NCBI GenBank assembly: GCA_016872125.1
Contig: VHBD01000049.1
Location: forward strand, 1 to 9,000
Origin: Sphingomonadales bacterium
Lineage (GTDB): Bacteria > Bacteroidota > Bacteroidia > UBA7662
Reading direction: 5' to 3'
DNA length: 9,000 nucleotides
Each line of letters starts with the position of its first letter. Within the stretch, counting starts at the first letter, position 1. Under the pieces are notes generated by a model. It did not search any database. It saw only the letters and a program-made list of their open reading frames with translations, and was not told where the DNA came from. Positions 6,304-9,000 of this stretch are shown piece by piece. Made by a program: the position numbers and the translations under genes.

Positions 6304-7481
6304 TGTCCTTCCAAGCTCCAGCCAATTTGAACAGCCCATCCAGCAAGGGGACCGGCTTTGACCTTGTGGCCAAAGACCCATTGACCTCTGCTAGAGCAGG
6401 CTTGCTGCAGACCCCGCATGGAACAATCGAAACGCCCTTGTTCATGCCGGTAGGGACCCAAGGAACCGTCAAGGGCATCAGCTCAGCCGAGCTTCAAGAC
6501 AATATCCGGGCAGGTATTGTTTTGGGAAATACCTATCATTTGTATTTAAGACCGGGAACAGAACTCTTGGAGCAAGCGGGGGGATTGCATCGCTTCATGC
6601 GCTGGGACGGGCCTCTGCTAACGGATAGCGGAGGTTACCAGGTTTTCTCCTTGGCCGATCGCCGTCGCATTCGCGAAGACGGTGTGGAGTTCGCAAGCCA
6701 TATTGACGGATCCAAACATTTGTTCAGTCCAGAGGAATCCATGCGCATACAACGCTCCATTGGGGCGGATTTCTGCATGGCCTTTGACGAATGCACCCCA
6801 TACCCATGTGCCCACAAGGATGCCAAGGTAAGCATGGAGCTGACTCACCGCTGGTTGGACCGCAGTTTGAAGGCCTGGGACCTGACCCAACCCCTGTACG
6901 GTCACCCCCAAAGGCTCATCCCCATTGTACAAGGATCCACCTACCCTGCCCTTCGCGTTGAATCCGCTCGCTTCGTTGCGGAGCGTGCCACCCACGGTTG
7001 CGCGATCGGTGGACTCAGCGTGGGCGAGCCCATCGAGGATATGTACCAAATGACCGAAGAGGTCACCTCCATTTTGCCGGAAAATCAATTCCGTTACCTG
7101 ATGGGTGTGGGCACACCGGCCAATATCCTGGAGAGTATTGCGCGTGGTGTGGATCTCTTTGACTGCGTTATGCCAACCCGCAATGCCAGGAACGGGATGC
7201 TCTTCACTTGGAAAGGCATCATCAACCTCCGTAATCGCAAATGGCGAAGCGATTTCACAGCCCTTGACCCAGATAGCTCGTTACCGGAGGACCGCCTCTA
7301 TTCCAAAGCTTATGTGGCTCACCTCTTTCAATGTCATGAAATGTTAGGACCAAGGCTGGCAACACTTCATAATTTACATTTTTATTTGGACCTCACCAGG
7401 GTCGCCAGAAAACATATTTTGACCGGGGATTTTGCAGCGTGGAAATCCAATATTTTGCCCCAACTGACGCATCGCCTCTAA
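6303..7481 (+). CDS. tgt: tRNA-guanine transglycosylase (queuine/preQ1 insertion), zinc cysteines lost
   Basis: Exchanges guanine-34 in the anticodon wobble position of tRNA-Asp, -Asn, -His and -Tyr for the queuosine precursor preQ1. ATG 6303 gives 392 residues and is preferred over an in-frame ATG at 6225, because the family begins shortly before the FDLVAKDPLTSARAG segment (19-33) and the longer form would overlap the divergent gene. Visible: TPHGTIETPLFMPVGTQGTVKG (37-58), LLTDSGGYQVFSL (105-117) with general acid/base Asp108, the substrate pocket GGLSVGEP (236-243), and GVDLFDCVMPTRNARNG (282-298) with nucleophile Asp287. The usual zinc motif CxCxxC before the YSRAY segment is replaced here by S325-S-L-P-E-D330, while the fourth ligand, His356, remains at the expected spacing of 26 residues. 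The C-terminal ARKHILTGDFAAWK resembles other Bacteroidota TGTs, so the loss may be a lineage trait. Confidence 0.96.
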   Translation: MSFQAPANLNSPSSKGTGFDLVAKDPLTSARAGLLQTPHGTIETPLFMPVGTQGTVKGISSAELQDNIRAGIVLGNTYHLYLRPGTELLEQAGGLHRFMRWDGPLLTDSGGYQVFSLADRRRIREDGVEFASHIDGSKHLFSPEESMRIQRSIGADFCMAFDECTPYPCAHKDAKVSMELTHRWLDRSLKAWDLTQPLYGHPQRLIPIVQGSTYPALRVESARFVAERATHGCAIGGLSVGEPIEDMYQMTEEVTSILPENQFRYLMGVGTPANILESIARGVDLFDCVMPTRNARNGMLFTWKGIINLRNRKWRSDFTALDPDSSLPEDRLYSKAYVAHLFQCHEMLGPRLATLHNLHFYLDLTRVARKHILTGDFAAWKSNILPQLTHRL

Positions 7482-7543
7482 GGCCATCGGAGGATACCGC
7501 ATTCCTACAGGGGCAATTTGAAAATGGATGTTCGCATAGGCTC

Positions 7544-7572
7544 AAAAAAAAAGGCGACTCTTGCGAGACGCC
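7544..7572 (-). terminator. Intrinsic terminator for the T9SS cargo gene
   Basis: Read on the minus strand: GGCG-T-CTC, loop GCAA, GAG-T-CGCC (7572-7553), a stem of seven pairs with one internal T-T mismatch, followed directly by nine T residues (7552-7544). This is a good rho-independent terminator about 60 nt past the stop codon at 7632. On the plus strand the same hairpin is followed only by CCTTTG, so it would be weak for tgt. Confidence 0.8.
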
Positions 7573-7593
7573 CTTTGTAATGACAAGGGATTC

Positions 7594-7615
7594 GTTGCGT
7601 AACCATCCACGCAAC
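7594..7615. terminator. Perfect 7-bp hairpin without a U-run
   Basis: GTTGCGT (7594-7600), an 8-nt loop, then ACGCAAC (7609-7615) form a perfect inverted repeat. It lies 16 nt after the stop codon of the minus-strand surface-protein gene. Neither strand has a T-run after it, so it is more likely an mRNA 3'-end structure or a helper of the terminator beyond it than a terminator alone. Confidence 0.45.
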
Positions 7616-7631
7616 AAGAAAATAATCTGCT

Positions 7632-7886
7632 TTACGGCCGCACCACCAATGTTGAGCGTTCAACGCGGGCAATACCCTCACCGGCGTTCCAAAGCACCTC
7701 GACCGAATAAGTACCGGCAGGAACAGCCTGCAAATCCATGCGAAGCGTTTGGGTGCCTTGAACAGGGCTAACCATAGTCACCACCCTACCAGTCAAATCA
7801 CGAACCAGCACTTTGGAAGGTGTATGGCTTGAGAAACCCCAAGAAACCTGAAAGTCTCCTGCACTTGGATTCGGGAAGATTCTCAT
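7632..7886 (-). other. Type IX secretion C-terminal sorting domain (type A)
   Basis: The last 84 residues of the surface protein follow the type A pattern: a PNP motif starting the first strand, a central DLTGR turn, then PAGTYSVEV and a short hydrophobic C-terminal strand ending LVVRP. This is the signal for export by the Por/Gld system, whose genes are not in this window. Confidence 0.9.
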
Positions 7887-9000
7887 GCCATTGGTCGAAG
7901 ACTTGAACGAAGGAACCCTCAAATTCCCCGCAATCTCTTGACCCCAAACGTCGGTCATCGCAGTGAGTCCACCCAAACGAAGTGCCGTCCAATTCAATTG
8001 CTCGAGAAGTTCAGAGCGATCCGCCTTCAAAGTAACGGTGACCACGGCATCGTTTTCGTTGAGCTTCATACCCGATGCATCGAACCAGCCGTAACACCAC
8101 ATCTCCTCACGTTGACCCCAGCTGTAATGGCCTTGGGGGTTTCCTGGCTCCATCCCAACCACTTGAACACCGGCTGGCAAGGGCAATTCCAAAGAAACCG
8201 CACCCAATTCCATGGCCCGATCTGCACGCAATGTTACTTTCACCAGACCTGTCGAGCCGTTAAATTCCGATGCCTCAGCGCCTTGAATCAGCCCCAATAC
8301 CGATGCGGTTCCGCGCAGCGTAGTATTTGGAACATACGATCCGTTAACGTCGCCAAAGGCAAGCATTTTGAGATCCTGCGTAACATTCCCAGAAACAACA
8401 TTCAAGGCTGGTGTTTCGCTTAGCCAATTCCCTACGGTAAAAGCAGAGAGGCTACCGCTGAAACGGCGGTTCACCAAAAGAGCATCGCCCGAAGTTATCG
8501 AAGAGCTACCATTCACATCCGCTGCGGACAGCCGAAGACCTATCAAAGGCACAGAACCGGAGAAATGCCTGCTGATCCCTAAGGCATCCGATGCGGTGAC
8601 CCCACCCCAAGGCTTGGATGTAATGGCTTCCAAGGTATAGGATCCCGAAGGAACAACGGACATTGCATAGGCGCCCAATGCATCCGTAGAATCTGAGGCA
8701 ATCACAGCGCCTAATCCGTCTTTGATGCGCACTATAGAATTGGTCATCGGGGTTGATGCTGTATTATTATACGTTAAAGTACCACTCACCGAATAAGTGA
8801 CCACCTGGACCAAATCAGCAAGATAACGAGGACATAATTGGTAACCCGAGGTATGCGGTGCGGTTGCATCAAATTGACTGCCCACCCCTATCATGCTGAA
8901 GATTCCCATAGGAGCCGGTGAATTGAAGAGGTTAACATCGTTGTCTATCCGAATATCGAAGGTATCCACCCCGTTAGTGGCCTTCACGGTACGACCTGAT
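7632..9000 (-). CDS. Large secreted T9SS cargo protein with CnaB-like, dockerin-like and cohesin-like domains (partial, N-terminus outside window)
   Basis: The frame is open past the right edge; the apparent GTG start at 8987 is internal. Counting that codon as residue 1: residues 1-60 (GVDTFDIRIDNDVN..., IGVGSQFD, GYQLCPRYLADL) resemble the end of an OB-fold-type domain found in Bacteroidota exported nucleases and related proteins (tentative). Residues 65-122 form a CnaB/transthyretin-like fold (VSGTLTYNNTASTPM..., DALGAYAMSVVPSGSYTLEA). Residues 126-178 hold two dockerin-like repeats (PWGGVTASDALGISRHFSG and DVNGSSSITSGDALLVNRR), then FGDVNGSYVP (211-220). Residues about 227-356 look like a cohesin-type beta-sandwich (VKVTLRADRAMELGAVSLELP). 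Residues 368-451 are a type A T9SS sorting domain: RIFPNPSAGDFQVSW, VLVRDLTGRVV, VPAGTYSVEVLW and a final LVVRP. Such proteins cross the outer membrane through the type IX system, which removes this tail and attaches the product to the surface or releases it. No catalytic domain is visible in this part. Confidence 0.92.
   Translation of the reverse strand, partial: SGRTVKATNGVDTFDIRIDNDVNLFNSPAPMGIFSMIGVGSQFDATAPHTSGYQLCPRYLADLVQVVTYSVSGTLTYNNTASTPMTNSIVRIKDGLGAVIASDSTDALGAYAMSVVPSGSYTLEAITSKPWGGVTASDALGISRHFSGSVPLIGLRLSAADVNGSSSITSGDALLVNRRFSGSLSAFTVGNWLSETPALNVVSGNVTQDLKMLAFGDVNGSYVPNTTLRGTASVLGLIQGAEASEFNGSTGLVKVTLRADRAMELGAVSLELPLPAGVQVVGMEPGNPQGHYSWGQREEMWCYGWFDASGMKLNENDAVVTVTLKADRSELLEQLNWTALRLGGLTAMTDVWGQEIAGNLRVPSFKSSTNGMRIFPNPSAGDFQVSWGFSSHTPSKVLVRDLTGRVVTMVSPVQGTQTLRMDLQAVPAGTYSVEVLWNAGEGIARVERSTLVVRP
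8454..8609 (-). other. Dockerin-like repeat pair
   Basis: Two half-repeats encode GVTASDALGISRHFSG and DVNGSSSITSGDALLVNRRFSG. The second fits the type I dockerin calcium loop DxNxxxxIxxxDxLxxxR (Asp157, Asn159, Ile164, Asp168). The first has lost the leading DxN part and retains only the SDALxxxR half, so it may not bind calcium in the same way. Confidence 0.7.

Larger units (their letters stand above)
7482..7631. other. Convergent intergenic region between tgt and the T9SS cargo gene
   Basis: A 150-nt spacer between the tgt stop and the minus-strand stop of the surface-protein gene. It holds a terminator hairpin with a long A/T run and a second perfect hairpin nearer the minus-strand gene. 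I see no credible small gene: the plus-strand open frame from 7439 crosses both hairpins and overlaps two recognised genes. Confidence 0.7.

Noticed and set aside
7439..7771. A 110-codon plus-strand frame spanning the tgt end and the intergenic hairpins
   Set aside because: It overlaps tgt and the sorting domain of the surface protein, crosses a terminator, and has no protein-like motifs.
8985..8987. GTG as a start codon of the surface protein
   Set aside because: The frame stays open to the window edge, and the sequence there is mid-domain, so the true start lies outside.

Overview
The window looks like chromosomal DNA of a Bacteroidota bacterium, probably from a flavobacterial or related marine lineage. 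The evidence is a short archaeal/eukaryal-type prolyl-tRNA synthetase, a C-terminal type IX secretion (T9SS) sorting domain on a large surface protein, a TGT of the Bacteroidota type, a promoter-like TAnnTTTG element, and genes that mostly lack clear Shine-Dalgarno sequences. Most of the window is housekeeping. I see no CRISPR array, integrase, IS element, toxin-antitoxin pair, tRNA or rRNA.

Layout: (1) 1-656, minus: 5' part of an unannotated lipoprotein gene with a Trp/Gly/Asn-rich repetitive tail, cut by the left window edge. (2) 657-873: divergent intergenic region. (3) 874-3032, plus: proS, then a conserved-looking protein of unknown function 17 nt downstream. (4) 3029-6241, minus: four tightly spaced genes, transcribed glycosyltransferase -> rsmG -> thyA -> folA. 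The stop codon of folA overlaps that of the unknown gene in a convergent arrangement. (5) 6242-6302: short divergent spacer with two DnaA-box-like 9-mers. (6) 6303-7481, plus: tgt. (7) 7482-7631: convergent intergenic region with two hairpins, one a good terminator for the minus strand. (8) 7632-9000, minus: 3' part of a large secreted protein with CnaB-like, dockerin-like, cohesin-like and T9SS sorting domains, cut by the right edge.

Functional links: ThyA and FolA form the thymidylate cycle. ThyA oxidises methylene-tetrahydrofolate to dihydrofolate while making dTMP, and FolA reduces it back. ProRS, RsmG and TGT all serve translation (tRNA charging, 16S rRNA m7G527, queuosine in tRNA). The two edge genes encode surface or exported proteins. 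No obviously new multi-gene system is visible. The most notable points are the loss of the three zinc-binding cysteines in TGT, the low-complexity lipoprotein, the unknown gene next to proS, and the dockerin/cohesin architecture of the T9SS cargo protein.
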